The notes below the pieces were generated by a model. It saw only the letters and a program-made list of their open reading frames with translations, was not told the DNA's origin and did not search any database. From Mycolicibacterium neworleansense (lineage in GTDB: Bacteria; Actinomycetota; Actinomycetes; Mycobacteriales; Mycobacteriaceae): 64,000 nt of DNA. A program made the translations under genes and the position numbers. Position 1 is the first letter of the stretch, and each line of letters begins with the position of its first letter. The DNA lies in assembly GCF_001245615.1 (NCBI RefSeq), contig NZ_CWKH01000001.1, forward strand, positions 2,914,001 to 2,978,000, written 5' to 3'. Positions 1 through 8,626 of this stretch are shown here, one piece after another.

Positions 1-1234
1 GGCCGCTGAGCGGCGTGTCCAGGAACTGCCGCCGGCCGTGTTCGTCCTCGATCAGCTGGACGGTGACGGCCGTGACCGCCTCCGCCCGTTTGGCGTATTC
101 GGCCGCGCTTCGGGAGATGTCCAGGGCGGAGGCCGTCGCCGCGGTCAGCAGCTGTCCCGCACCCGGCAACACGACGCGGGATCCGTCGGACACGACGTCG
201 ACGGTGCCGCCGCCGACATCCACGACCACAACCCCGGGGGTGACCCCGGGAGTGGTGAGAGCGCCGACGCGGGCCGCTGCGGCCTCCGAGTCGACGGGCG
301 TCACCGGCACGCCCAGCGCGCCGGCCAACTCGTCGGCCCCGGCCGGCGGTCTCTGCTCGCCGCCCATGCTCGCCATCACCAGACTGTCCACAGCGACCGA
401 TCCGCGACGCGAATTGGCCCGCGCCGCGATATCGGCGAGATGAACCACATGGGCACCGCCTCGCTCGGGCCGCACGACGGGCGGGGAAACCGCCGGCTCG
501 GAATCGCCGAGGCTGACCACCGCGCAGGCACTGTCGAAGAGCTGATCGGCGATCACGCGCGCATCCGCGCGTTCGGCCTCGCTCAGGCCGAACACATCGG
601 CGAGCCAGAAGGGATCGGTGAGGCTTTGCAGGGGCGCGATGCCCTGGCGCACTTCGGCTGCGACGCGGGACGCCGGCAGTAGCGCCATCACGTCGACGTC
701 GTCGACGACCGGCAGAGCGGTGCTCAGCCGGTTCGACACCAGCACCGCCTCATCGTTGGCCGTCAGTACCGCGGTGACGTTGCAGCCTTGGGCTACAGCG
801 GCATTCACTCGCAGCGCTACCTCACGGTAATCCCACTGCGCCGTCGCGCAGGCGATGACCGGACGGCCGGGCTCGACGTCACCGAGGCACTCGACCGGAA
901 CCGGCTGCCCCACCCCGACCGCATCGCCCGCGGTGGTGGCCGCCGACCGGGTGACAATCGTCAGCCTTCCCGTCCGCCTGGTCTCCAGTCGGACCTGTTC
1001 GACGGTCGACTGGACGGGCGGGGTCGGGGCGAACGCTGCCCGGTCGACCACCAGCCCATGCGCCTCGGCCAGGCGCCGCACCAACTGCGCGGCACCCTGC
1101 ACCGCGCGGGGCGATCCCTTGCCACCACGGGTCGGGGTGCGGGCGCTGGCCAGCACCGTGAGTTCGCCGTCCATCCGGCAGAGCACCACCTCGGTGGTGG
1201 AATTGCCGATGTCGACACCGGCCCAGACGGTCAC
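1..1234 (-). CDS. Diol/glycerol dehydratase-reactivating ATPase, large subunit (partial, C-terminus beyond window)
   Basis: This is the chaperone-like ATPase that removes damaged cobalamin from B12-dependent diol dehydratase so that intact cofactor can bind (DdrA/PduG family). The N-terminus reads VWAGVDIGNSTTEVVL, the phosphate-binding motif of the actin/Hsp70-like fold. A second nucleotide-binding segment, VVVDVGGGTVDVV, lies about 350 residues in. Roughly 411 of the usual ~600 residues are present because the gene runs off the left edge. The start is GTG at 1234, whose GTGA overlaps the stop of the small dehydratase subunit, so translation is probably coupled. It is the third visible gene of the dehydratase operon. 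The partner small reactivase subunit would lie outside the window if present. The family call is firm; the physiological substrate of the enzyme it serves is not visible. Confidence 0.9.
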   Translation of the reverse strand, partial: MTVWAGVDIGNSTTEVVLCRMDGELTVLASARTPTRGGKGSPRAVQGAAQLVRRLAEAHGLVVDRAAFAPTPPVQSTVEQVRLETRRTGRLTIVTRSAATTAGDAVGVGQPVPVECLGDVEPGRPVIACATAQWDYREVALRVNAAVAQGCNVTAVLTANDEAVLVSNRLSTALPVVDDVDVMALLPASRVAAEVRQGIAPLQSLTDPFWLADVFGLSEAERADARVIADQLFDSACAVVSLGDSEPAVSPPVVRPERGGAHVVHLADIAARANSRRGSVAVDSLVMASMGGEQRPPAGADELAGALGVPVTPVDSEAAAARVGALTTPGVTPGVVVVDVGGGTVDVVSDGSRVVLPGAGQLLTAATASALDISRSAAEYAKRAEAVTAVTVQLIEDEHGRRQFLDTPLSG

Positions 1235-1590
1235 CGCAGCAGGCCGCGCCGCTGGTAGGCCGTCGCCGCCTCCCGGACGAGCGCCGCACAGGCGGGTGCA
1301 TCCCGGTCTGCGAGCCGCTGTGCCAGGTCCTCCAACTCAGCGAAGCTCGACCGGTGCGGCCTCAGCGCCTCATAGGCGGCCAGCATCTCCTCAGAGCTGA
1401 GTGCGGTCATCTCAGCCGCCCGCCGCAGGTTCATCGCCAATTGCACGGAGCCGGAGCGCTCCGCGATATCCGCCTGGGACAGAAGGGTTTCCCGGCTTAT
1501 CCGGATGTCATCGAGAATCAGGTCGCCGCTGCGGGCAGCCTCGACCGTCACCTCGGCGAGGCTGCGGCCCGAGTGCGCGGTGGTCGTCAT
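1231..1590 (-). CDS. Diol/glycerol dehydratase small subunit (PduE-like)
   Basis: This 119-residue protein is the small subunit of a B12-dependent diol/glycerol dehydratase. Two regions are family-like: IRISRETLLSQADIAERSG near residues 25-43, and the helical stretch QLAMNLRRAAEMTALSSEE. It lacks the longer N-terminal extension of the enterobacterial microcompartment subunit (about 170 residues), where the encapsulation signal sits. That would fit a dehydratase that is free in the cytoplasm. The start chosen is ATG at 1590, overlapping the stop of the upstream fused subunit as ATGA; a longer in-frame reading from 1635 would overlap that gene more deeply. The stop overlaps the reactivase GTG start. 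Confidence rests on context as much as sequence, because small subunits are poorly conserved. Confidence 0.85.
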   Translation of the reverse strand: MTTTAHSGRSLAEVTVEAARSGDLILDDIRISRETLLSQADIAERSGSVQLAMNLRRAAEMTALSSEEMLAAYEALRPHRSSFAELEDLAQRLADRDAPACAALVREAATAYQRRGLLR

Positions 1591-3854
1591 CGCTTGAGCT
1601 CCAATTCCATGTTCACGCTGTCTTCGCGATCGCATTCGGACCGCTCGATCGCCACCATCGACACCACCCTGGTGTGGTACCGGGCGGTGATCGCCTCGTC
1701 GGTGTATGCGTTGCGCATCGGAGCCGGTGTCGCGCCCTTGGCGTGCCTGCCGGCGTTGATGCCGATCAGCCGGTACATCCCCGGGGTGATCAGCGGTGCG
1801 ACACTGAGCAATTCGAGGTTGGCCAACGGCGGGAGATCTCGGCGGTGGATCAGGGTGGTGCCCTTGGCCTGAAGCCCGACACCGATCCCGGATCCGGACA
1901 GCCGGGCCGCGGATTTACCGATCACCCCGAGATCCACCGAGTCGGCGATCCGGACCAGGCGTGGCACACACTGCTCCTCTTCCAGCCCGGCCAGGATCTG
2001 CTCCAGCGCGTCGTAGACACTCATCCCCGACAGGGTGCGAAACAGCTTGACGCCGAATGCCGGAGACACCCCGATGACCACCTCGCGGGGATCGTCTCCG
2101 ACGCTCGCGGGCCCCCGCACGATCAGCCGGTCCGGATGGGCGAAGGTCGCCTGCTCCTTGACCAGGTCGGTCACCGACCGCGCCTGGCGCACCGCGTCGA
2201 TCTGGGCCTGGCGCTCCGCCGTCGGCCGGTACCCGGTGCCGGGACCGCGGTAGTCGTTCGGATCCTGTAGCGCCGAAAGCACATTCATCTGTTCGTCGAA
2301 GATCGCCGCGGTCTGCAGATAGTCGCCGGTGACGCGGGCCTTGGCCATGTCCAGAACCCGCTCGGCGATGTCGGTGAAACCCGTCTCCGCGAGCGCGGCG
2401 ACGATATCGAGCACCGTCAGACCCGATTGCTCGATCATCCGGGCAGCACTGAGTACCTTCACCCCGTCGGTGGCGGGCAGATCCTTGGAACCCGCAGCGC
2501 CGACAACGGCTTCCACATGGTCATCATCGAAATCAGCGAGCCCGAGATATTCGAATACCGCCCGGGTGGCTTCGGCGGCCTGGCGGCGCATGGCCTCCAG
2601 GGTGGTCGGATCCACCGACCGCAGCCCGCCGTCGACACCCCAGTCGCGCTGCATCACCAGATAGTCGTCGAGGTCGGCGGCATTGAAGTTGGACGGGCCG
2701 AACATGTTGTCGTAGGCCACCACCGAGCCGAATCCGGAGAAGATGAAATCCGATCCCGACAACAGCACCGGTAGCGTCCGGCTGGTTCGCCGCATCGTCG
2801 ACTCGGACACCAGCGAGTCGTTGCCGCTGCAGGATTCGAGCCCGCGCAGCATGACCATGAGGTTCTCGGCGATGAGTTCGCGGACACCACCCGGCACCGA
2901 CGCGGTGATCGAGGCGCCGTCGATACCGCCGTTCTGAACCCCCTGTGCGCCGATGCCTTTGGCCAGGGCGACGCAGCGGGACTCCAGGTAGTTCATCGAC
3001 TTGCGTTCGGCCTGGCCCATCAGCACCTCCGATCCCGCCCCGCTGGACAGCCGCATCTTGATACCGCGGGAGGCGTAGGACGAAGTGAGAAACGCTTTCG
3101 ACCACGGGGTGTCGTCACCGTCGGTGAAGACCTGCTCGGTGCCGTACACCGAAACCGTCTCGGCGTAGGACACCAGGCCGCGCACCCCGAGTTCCAGCTC
3201 TCGCGCCTCCTCGACCGAACACTGTGTCAGCGCCCCGGGCGCGGGTACCTGGGAACCGATCAGCAGGCCCACCGCGACCGCCGGGGCGTCGTCGAGCACC
3301 GGGACGGTGGCCTCCAGTTCCCGGAAGCCGTAGACGACGGCGGTGGCGGCGTCGGCCGCGATGAGCAACGGGTCGTCGAGGCGGTTGGTGACGTGGGCCT
3401 GGTTGGCGGGAGTGCGGCGGGCCCGCATCTTCATCATCGCCATCTGTATCTCGACGGGCTGCAGCAGCGCCACCACCCTGGCCATCTTGGCCGGGGTCAG
3501 TCCACCGCAGACGCGCAGCACCTCCTCGCGCGGCACACCCGAGTCGACGATCATCCGGGCCAGCTCGACGTCACTCATCGCCATCGATCGCGGTGCCTGC
3601 TCAGGGTCGACGGCGTAGCGGACGATGAACTCGTCGATGGTGTCGAAGTCGGTGGCCGCCTTCGAGTCCATCTCCAGCACGGTGCCGTCGTCGGCCGCCT
3701 TCCAGGACGGTTCCGGATCGTGGGGCGACAGATGCGAGATCATGCCCAGCTCGGGGTCGGCCTGGGCGAAGCCGTCCAGGTTGACGCGCTGCTCATCCAG
3801 CAGTCGGATGCGCCCCAGCCGGTGATCCTGCTCGGTTTCGCTGCTGTCGTTCAT
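1587..3854 (-). CDS. B12-dependent diol/glycerol dehydratase, fused large and medium subunits
   Basis: This 755-residue protein converts 1,2-diols or glycerol to aldehydes using adenosylcobalamin. Residues 1-555 match the large subunit, including SYASRGIKMRL and SGAGSEVLMG near 259-280. By recall of the Klebsiella enzyme, the substrate and potassium-site residues are all kept: His154 (H143), Glu181 (E170), Glu232 (E221), Gln307 (Q296) and Asp346 (D335). Residues 590-755 match the separate medium subunit, with RLSGSGIGVGLQAKGTT at 651-667 and ANLELLSVAPLI. The two chains are fused in one reading frame through a ~35-residue linker. The start is ATG at 3854 with a weak AGAGG upstream; a longer in-frame reading to 4058 would cross the divergent promoter. 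It heads an operon with the small subunit and the reactivase. No microcompartment shell genes are visible. Confidence 0.93.
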   Translation of the reverse strand: MNDSSETEQDHRLGRIRLLDEQRVNLDGFAQADPELGMISHLSPHDPEPSWKAADDGTVLEMDSKAATDFDTIDEFIVRYAVDPEQAPRSMAMSDVELARMIVDSGVPREEVLRVCGGLTPAKMARVVALLQPVEIQMAMMKMRARRTPANQAHVTNRLDDPLLIAADAATAVVYGFRELEATVPVLDDAPAVAVGLLIGSQVPAPGALTQCSVEEARELELGVRGLVSYAETVSVYGTEQVFTDGDDTPWSKAFLTSSYASRGIKMRLSSGAGSEVLMGQAERKSMNYLESRCVALAKGIGAQGVQNGGIDGASITASVPGGVRELIAENLMVMLRGLESCSGNDSLVSESTMRRTSRTLPVLLSGSDFIFSGFGSVVAYDNMFGPSNFNAADLDDYLVMQRDWGVDGGLRSVDPTTLEAMRRQAAEATRAVFEYLGLADFDDDHVEAVVGAAGSKDLPATDGVKVLSAARMIEQSGLTVLDIVAALAETGFTDIAERVLDMAKARVTGDYLQTAAIFDEQMNVLSALQDPNDYRGPGTGYRPTAERQAQIDAVRQARSVTDLVKEQATFAHPDRLIVRGPASVGDDPREVVIGVSPAFGVKLFRTLSGMSVYDALEQILAGLEEEQCVPRLVRIADSVDLGVIGKSAARLSGSGIGVGLQAKGTTLIHRRDLPPLANLELLSVAPLITPGMYRLIGINAGRHAKGATPAPMRNAYTDEAITARYHTRVVSMVAIERSECDREDSVNMELELKR

Positions 3855-3931
3855 GGCGGTCGTCGTACCTCTCTGTCGCGTGACCGGCCAAGCATCGACT
3901 GAACGCAGCGCCGGAAACAACGTCCGCCCGG

Positions 3932-4002
3932 CACCTTCCAACAATGTGTGTGACTCCGGCGCAGCCAATGTGAACTGGCTTACAACAAGGTGTTGGAAAG
4001 TG
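3932..4002. promoter_or_regulatory. Divergent promoter region with paired inverted repeat
   Basis: The 246-bp space between the dehydratase operon and the divergent permease holds two inverted arms, CACCTTCCAACA at 3932-3943 and TGTTGGAAAGTG at 3991-4002, which match in 11 of 12 positions. Between them CAATGTG occurs twice in direct orientation. Arm centres are about 59 bp apart, compatible with a regulator dimer pair or DNA loop controlling both directions. The PucR-type regulator at 5656-6690 is the obvious candidate ligand-responsive factor, but this is inferred only from proximity. Confidence 0.45.
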
Positions 4003-4100
4003 ATCGACTGCAGTGGCGCAGCGGCCTGTGATTCTCGCAAACTTGCCCCGGACTTCACCTGGCCGCCAACTGCGGCCGGCAGTTAGGAGGAATCGACCCA

Positions 4101-5543
4101 ATGACCGAGGTTGTCAACGCGGGCCAAAAGCCCGCACCTGATACGTCATCGGACGGCCGTCCGCCGAAATTGCGCGGACACCTCGGCGTGCCCGCGATCG
4201 TGCTGATGGTGGTGGCGGCCTCGGCGCCGCTGTCGACCATCGGCGGCAATGTGCCGATCGCGATGGCATTGGGCAACACCACCGGCATCCCGGTCGCCTT
4301 CATCGTCGCCGGGGTCATCTTCGGCCTCTTCGCGGCCAGCTTCGTCGCGATGTCGAAGTACGTCACCGACGCCGGTGCCTTCTACGCCTACATCCGCGAG
4401 TCGCTCGGCCGGGCGGCCGGAACCGGTGCGGCCGTGCTCGCGCTCCCGGCCTACATGGCGACCCTGATCGCCGTGGCTGCCTACGACGGCGTCATCCTCA
4501 ACGAGCTGATCACCCGGTTCGGTGGACCTGATCTTCCATGGTGGTTGTTGACCGGCCTGGTGCTGGCGGCCGTCGCCTGGCTCGGCTACCGCGACATCGA
4601 TCTCAGCGCCAAGGTGCTCGGTGTCTTCCTGGTGTCCGAGGTCGCGATCCTCATGGTGGTGGATCTGGTGATCGTGGTCCGCGGTGGTGAGCACGGCCTC
4701 ACCGGCGACTCGTTCACCCCGCAGGGTATCGCCGGCGGATTCGGCATCGCCCTGCTGTACGCCCTGTGGGGATTCGTCGGTGTCGAGGCGACCGCGGTCT
4801 TCCGCGACGAGGCCAAGGACCCCGATCGCACGGTGCCCCGGGCCACCTACTGGGCGGTGGGCATCGTCGCGGTCTTCTATGCCTTCACCAGCTGGGCGCT
4901 GGTCGAGGGCAACGGCGGGCACGACGCCATCCAGCTGGCCACCGACGATCCCGACAACTTCATGGTGAACACCGCGGGCAAGTACCTCGGCATGGTGGGA
5001 CGCGATCTGAACACCATCCTGTGGTCTGTCAGTGTCTTCGCGTGTGCCCTCGCGTTCCACAACATCGCGTCGCGGTACGCGTTCGTGCTCGGACAGAGCG
5101 GCGTGTTCTCGAAGAAGATCGGCAAGGTGCATGAGCGTCATGGCTCACCGTCGAACGCCTCGCTGGTCATCACCGTGGCCTCGTTCGTCGTCATGGGTAT
5201 CTGCGCAGCACTGCAGCTGGACCCCGTGTTGCAGATCTTCGGACCTGGCGGTGGCCTCGGCATCCTGGCCCTGGCGCTCCTGTGGCTGCTGACCACGATC
5301 TCGGTGGTGATCTTCTTCGTCCGGCGTGGCAACTCGACCGGCAAGGTGGTGCTTGCCTCGTTCGCGACGCTCGCCCTGGCGGCGGCGCTGGTGCTGGTGG
5401 TGTCCAACCTGACCCTGGTGGTCGGTGGCACACCCACCCTGGCGGCGATCTTCGGTGTGATGCCGCTGGTGTTCTTCGCAACCGGCATGCTGCTGAGCCG
5501 ACGATCTTCCGGGGAGCTGGCCTCCATATCGTCGGTCGGCTGA
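4101..5543 (+). CDS. APC-superfamily amino acid/amine permease
   Basis: This 480-residue integral membrane protein has about 12 to 14 hydrophobic segments. The typical APC signature lies near the N-terminus: LGVPAIVLMVVAASAPL followed by a glycine-rich helix and YVTDAGAFYAY. A later segment, GFVGVEATAVFRDEAKDPDRTVPRAT, is the conserved loop of the family. It is expected to import an amino acid, an amine or a related cation across the plasma membrane. AGGAGG at 4085-4090 lies ten bases before the ATG and fixes the start. It is divergent from the diol dehydratase operon and is followed by a strong hairpin. The neighbourhood suggests import of an amino-alcohol or similar precursor, but substrate cannot be read from the sequence. 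Confidence 0.88.
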   Translation: MTEVVNAGQKPAPDTSSDGRPPKLRGHLGVPAIVLMVVAASAPLSTIGGNVPIAMALGNTTGIPVAFIVAGVIFGLFAASFVAMSKYVTDAGAFYAYIRESLGRAAGTGAAVLALPAYMATLIAVAAYDGVILNELITRFGGPDLPWWLLTGLVLAAVAWLGYRDIDLSAKVLGVFLVSEVAILMVVDLVIVVRGGEHGLTGDSFTPQGIAGGFGIALLYALWGFVGVEATAVFRDEAKDPDRTVPRATYWAVGIVAVFYAFTSWALVEGNGGHDAIQLATDDPDNFMVNTAGKYLGMVGRDLNTILWSVSVFACALAFHNIASRYAFVLGQSGVFSKKIGKVHERHGSPSNASLVITVASFVVMGICAALQLDPVLQIFGPGGGLGILALALLWLLTTISVVIFFVRRGNSTGKVVLASFATLALAAALVLVVSNLTLVVGGTPTLAAIFGVMPLVFFATGMLLSRRSSGELASISSVG

Positions 5544-5554
5544 ACAAGCCCCGG

Positions 5555-5591
5555 CGTCGGTGGCCACCTGCCGGGCAGGTGGCCACCGACG
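5555..5591 (+). terminator. Strong hairpin after the APC permease gene
   Basis: A perfect 17-bp stem (CGTCGGTGGCCACCTGC at 5555-5571 pairing with 5575-5591) encloses a 3-base loop, beginning 12 bases after the permease stop. There is no T-rich tail, as is common for mycobacterial terminators. It separates the permease from the regulator gene downstream. Confidence 0.75.
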
Positions 5592-5655
5592 TGACTGGTC
5601 GCTGATACCGTCGGCTTCGACGCACCGCCGAGCAGTTGATCAGAAGGGAAGCGGC

Positions 5656-6690
5656 ATGTCCGAGGACTCGTCGCTGAACGTAGCGGCGGTCTTGACGATT
5701 CCACCCCTGGACCAGGGTTCGGTGGTCGCCGGGCACCGCGGGCTGGCCCGCGAGGTCGGGTGGGTGGACATCATCCACGCACCCGCCGAGGACTTCGTCC
5801 GACCCGGTGACCTGGTACTCACCACCGGCGCCGACATCCACCAGCCGGGGGTCCGTGAATTCCTGGTCTCCCTGGTGGCCTCACCGGCCGCGGGCATCAT
5901 TCTCAGCCCACCACCCGATGTGGACGCCCACGATCTCCTGGAGCTGCTGATCCCCCTCGCCGACCAGCATGCATGCCCATTTGTGCTGCTGCCCTGGGAG
6001 ATTGCCTTCGCCGACGTCCAGAAGACCATCCTGCCGCTGGTCAGTCCGTCTCCACCGGACACCCGGGTCCAGATGGTCATCGGGCGCCGCTTGCATGACG
6101 ATCCCCACTGGGGCGACGCCGCCCACAGTTTCGCCAAAGCGCTACACGAATTGGCGCTCGCCGCCGGTCTGACGGTCACCTCCTCGGTCACCGACGACCT
6201 GGTGATGAGCCACTTCTCTTCGGCCCCAACAGAAGCCACGGTATCGGGCTTGGTCGATTCCGCACAGCGACTAAGCAAGCTCCCCGAGGAGCTCGTGACC
6301 TGGGCGCTGCTGGCACCCGCACATGGCCATGCGGTCACCGTCGCCGCACCGGTCTCGCAGGCACTTCCCGAGGGCCCGGTCGGTCCTATGCAGTTCGCCG
6401 AGGTGCTCCGTCAGCACCCGCGCAGCATGGCAACCATCCTGCAAACGCTGCAGCCACTCATCGACTACGACAAGACCCGGCGTGGACAACTCGTGCACAC
6501 GCTGGAGATCCTTCTCGACGAGGCCACCAACACCAGTGCGGCGGCGCGGGCATTGTTCCTGAACCGGCACTCGCTGCTGTACCGGATCAAACTCATCGAG
6601 GAACTCACCGGGCTGTCACTGAAGAACCCCGCCGACCGTTTCCAACTGGAGGTCAGCGTCCGGGTTCACCACATCAACGAAGCGCGCTGA
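5656..6690 (+). CDS. PucR-family transcriptional regulator
   Basis: This 344-residue regulator has a PucR-type N-terminal ligand domain. It begins NVAAVLTIPPLDQGSVVAGH and continues with the characteristic VRPGDLVLTTG and PFVLLPWEIAFADVQ segments, at about residues 8-125. The C-terminal PucR helix-turn-helix (about 280-340) contains TSAAARALFLNRHSLLYRIKLIEELTG. Family members usually activate nearby catabolic genes in response to a pathway compound. ATG at 5656 follows AGAAGGGA at a suitable distance; an in-frame reading from 5560 would start inside the terminator hairpin and is rejected. It is the likely regulator of the permease and the divergent dehydratase operon; the paired inverted repeat at 3932-4002 is a candidate site. 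Confidence 0.88.
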   Translation: MSEDSSLNVAAVLTIPPLDQGSVVAGHRGLAREVGWVDIIHAPAEDFVRPGDLVLTTGADIHQPGVREFLVSLVASPAAGIILSPPPDVDAHDLLELLIPLADQHACPFVLLPWEIAFADVQKTILPLVSPSPPDTRVQMVIGRRLHDDPHWGDAAHSFAKALHELALAAGLTVTSSVTDDLVMSHFSSAPTEATVSGLVDSAQRLSKLPEELVTWALLAPAHGHAVTVAAPVSQALPEGPVGPMQFAEVLRQHPRSMATILQTLQPLIDYDKTRRGQLVHTLEILLDEATNTSAAARALFLNRHSLLYRIKLIEELTGLSLKNPADRFQLEVSVRVHHINEAR

Positions 6691-7140
6691 CTAGCGGTCG
6701 TACTGTCGAGGGTCGACGTTCAGATGCGCCGAAACGTCGCCCACCATCTCGACGTCGACCTTGCGCTCGGTGAAATACCAACCGTGTTCGTCACGGGCGA
6801 ACATGTCGGCGTAGCGCCCGACCACGATGGGCTGCAGCGGAACCGTCTCGGTCTTCTGGACGACACAGAACGTCGAGCGAGCCTCGGCCCGATCACCGTC
6901 CAGCTCGACGATCGGGTTGAGCACCAGGTGGCGGGTCAGCGTGCGATTGCCGTGCTCCCGAAACCGGCGGGTGGTGTGTGCGAACAACTTGGCGATGGCC
7001 TGCTCCCCGGCGACGCTGCCCGATGCGGGCCCGCCGAACGTCGCACGGCCCAGCAGCTTGCCGACCCCGTCGAAGTCGCCGGCGTCGATCAGCTCGGCGT
7101 AGCGGTACAGCAGCTCGGTGACCTCGAGCTTGTCGGCCAT
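6691..7140 (-). CDS. SnoaL/NTF2-like fold protein of unknown function
   Basis: This 149-residue protein has the pattern of the SnoaL-like/NTF2-like cone fold: an N-terminal helix LEVTELLYRYAELIDAGDFDGVGKLL, then strands with LTRHLVLNPIVELDGDRAEARSTF and a closing GRYADMFARDEHGWYFTERKVDVE. The fold is used by isomerases, dehydratases, small oxygenase subunits and ligand binders, so no reaction is assigned. ATG at 7140 has AGGTGG about ten bases upstream. A GTG at 7149 would overlap the tsaD stop as GTGA and is the alternative. It may simply be the last gene of the tsaD operon. It converges on the PucR gene with no gap. Confidence 0.75.
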   Translation of the reverse strand: MADKLEVTELLYRYAELIDAGDFDGVGKLLGRATFGGPASGSVAGEQAIAKLFAHTTRRFREHGNRTLTRHLVLNPIVELDGDRAEARSTFCVVQKTETVPLQPIVVGRYADMFARDEHGWYFTERKVDVEMVGDVSAHLNVDPRQYDR

Positions 7141-7145
7141 TGCGG

Positions 7146-8168
7146 TCACGCCACCTGTCCCTTCACCACCGGCAGACCCGGATCACTGGCCGCATCCAGC
7201 GGCGACGGCGTCGCGCCTGCCGCGATCAGGTGTGCGGCGAACGAGGCGATCATGGCGCCGTTGTCGGTGCACAGCCGCGGCCGCGGCACCCGCAGTGTCA
7301 GGCCGGCCGCCGCGCAACGCTCCTCGGCAAGTTCCCGCAGCCGCGAATTGGCCGCCACCCCACCGGCGATCAGCAGCGTGGACACCTCGAGATCGGTTGC
7401 CGCGCGCACGGCCTTGGCGGTCAGCACATCGGCGACGGCCTCCTGGAAGCCTGCCGCGACGTCAGCCTGCGACGCCTCCGGGTGTGCTTCCACGTAGCGG
7501 GCCACCGCGGTCTTGAGCCCCGAGAAACTGAACACGTACGGGTCGTCGCGCGGGCCGGTCATGCCCCGGGGGAAGACGATGGCGTCGCGGTCACCGGTGC
7601 GAGCCAGCTCGTCGAGCACCCGCCCACCCGGATAGCCCAGCCCCAGCAGCCGGGCCACCTTGTCGTAGGCCTCCCCGGCGGCGTCGTCGACGGTGCTGCC
7701 GAGCTCGATGATCGGCTCCCCCAGCGACCTGACATGCAGCAGGTGGGTGTGCCCGCCGGAGACCAGCAGGCCCACGCTCTCGGGCAGCGGCCCGTGGTCG
7801 TACACATCGGCGGCCAGGTGCCCGCCCAGGTGATTGACGCCGTAGAACGGGACGTTCCAGCCGGCCGCGTACGCCTTGGCGGCGGCCACGCCGACCAGCA
7901 GCGCTCCGGCCAGCCCCGGCCCGATGGTCGCGGCGACGACGTCGGGCCGCTCGATGCCGGCCGCATCCAGGGCCCGGCGCATGGTCGGCCCGAGCGCCTC
8001 CAGGTGCGCGCGCGACGCGATCTCGGGGACGACGCCGCCGTAGCGGGCGTGCTCGTCGACGCTGGAGGCGACTTCGTCGGCCAGCAGCCGTACCGTGCCG
8101 TCGTCGGCGAGGTCGGCGATGCCGACTCCGGTTTCGTCACAAGAACTTTCGATGGCCAGGATGATCAC
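7146..8168 (-). CDS. tsaD: tRNA threonylcarbamoyladenosine transferase TsaD
   Basis: This protein transfers the threonylcarbamoyl group to adenosine 37 of ANN-decoding tRNAs, working with TsaB and TsaE. The 340-residue length is normal for the family. It starts with the ASKHA phosphate loop [13 protein letters not shown]. The conserved SRAHLE and [11 protein letters not shown] segments supply metal-binding histidines, and later blocks [27 protein letters not shown] and [12 protein letters not shown] are all kept. The start is GTG at 8168, overlapping the rimI stop as GTGA. The order tsaE-tsaB-rimI-tsaD downstream of alr is the standard mycobacterial arrangement and puts nearly the whole t6A machinery in one coupled transcript. 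TsaC would be elsewhere. Confidence 0.97.
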   Translation of the reverse strand: MIILAIESSCDETGVGIADLADDGTVRLLADEVASSVDEHARYGGVVPEIASRAHLEALGPTMRRALDAAGIERPDVVAATIGPGLAGALLVGVAAAKAYAAGWNVPFYGVNHLGGHLAADVYDHGPLPESVGLLVSGGHTHLLHVRSLGEPIIELGSTVDDAAGEAYDKVARLLGLGYPGGRVLDELARTGDRDAIVFPRGMTGPRDDPYVFSFSGLKTAVARYVEAHPEASQADVAAGFQEAVADVLTAKAVRAATDLEVSTLLIAGGVAANSRLRELAEERCAAAGLTLRVPRPRLCTDNGAMIASFAAHLIAAGATPSPLDAASDPGLPVVKGQVA

Positions 8169-8626
8169 GACGGGTCCCCTTGGGGAAGGCGTTGCATGGT
8201 GTAGGCATCGGCCCCGCTGGCGCGGTAGTACCGCTTGCGCAGGCCTATGTTGACGAATCCGACGCTCTCGTACAGCGCGATGGCCGGTTCGTTGTCGGTG
8301 CGGACTTCCAGGAAAACCGTTCCGCCCGAGGCGTACTCGAGCAGGTCGTCGAGCAGCCGGCGCCCGATCCCCTGCCCCTGAAAGTCAGGATCGACGCCGA
8401 TGGTGTGAATCTCGTACTCATAGGGGCGCATTCGGCCCAGCCGGGAGATGCCGGCATAGCCGACCAGCACCCCGTCGTCGCGGGCCGCGATGTAGCGGTT
8501 GTGCTTGGCGTCGAGTTCGGCCAGGAACGCCCGGGCCGGCCATGGATCGTCGCCGGCGAACAGCTTGGCTTCCAGCTCCGCGCACCGCGTGGCGTCGGCC
8601 CGCGTCAGCGCGTCGAACACGGTCAT
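8165..8626 (-). CDS. rimI: Ribosomal-protein-S18-alanine N-acetyltransferase RimI
   Basis: This 153-residue GNAT acetyltransferase belongs to the RimI type. The acetyl-CoA binding motif reads [21 protein letters not shown] (split here as [11 protein letters not shown] then RRLL) at about residues 76-96, and the C-terminal [18 protein letters not shown] is typical of the group that acetylates protein N-termini. ATG at 8626 overlaps the tsaB stop as ATGA, and its stop overlaps the tsaD GTG, so it is translationally coupled on both sides. Placement between tsaB and tsaD is the usual actinobacterial order and supports the name over a generic acetyltransferase. Confidence 0.93.
   Translation of the reverse strand: MTVFDALTRADATRCAELEAKLFAGDDPWPARAFLAELDAKHNRYIAARDDGVLVGYAGISRLGRMRPYEYEIHTIGVDPDFQGQGIGRRLLDDLLEYASGGTVFLEVRTDNEPAIALYESVGFVNIGLRKRYYRASGADAYTMQRLPQGDPS

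Noticed and set aside
1587..4058. Ethanolamine ammonia-lyase as the identity of the B12 enzyme
   Set aside because: The substrate-site residues, the SYASRG/SGAGSE block and the fused medium subunit match diol/glycerol dehydratase, not EutBC, and the reactivase is of the DdrA type.
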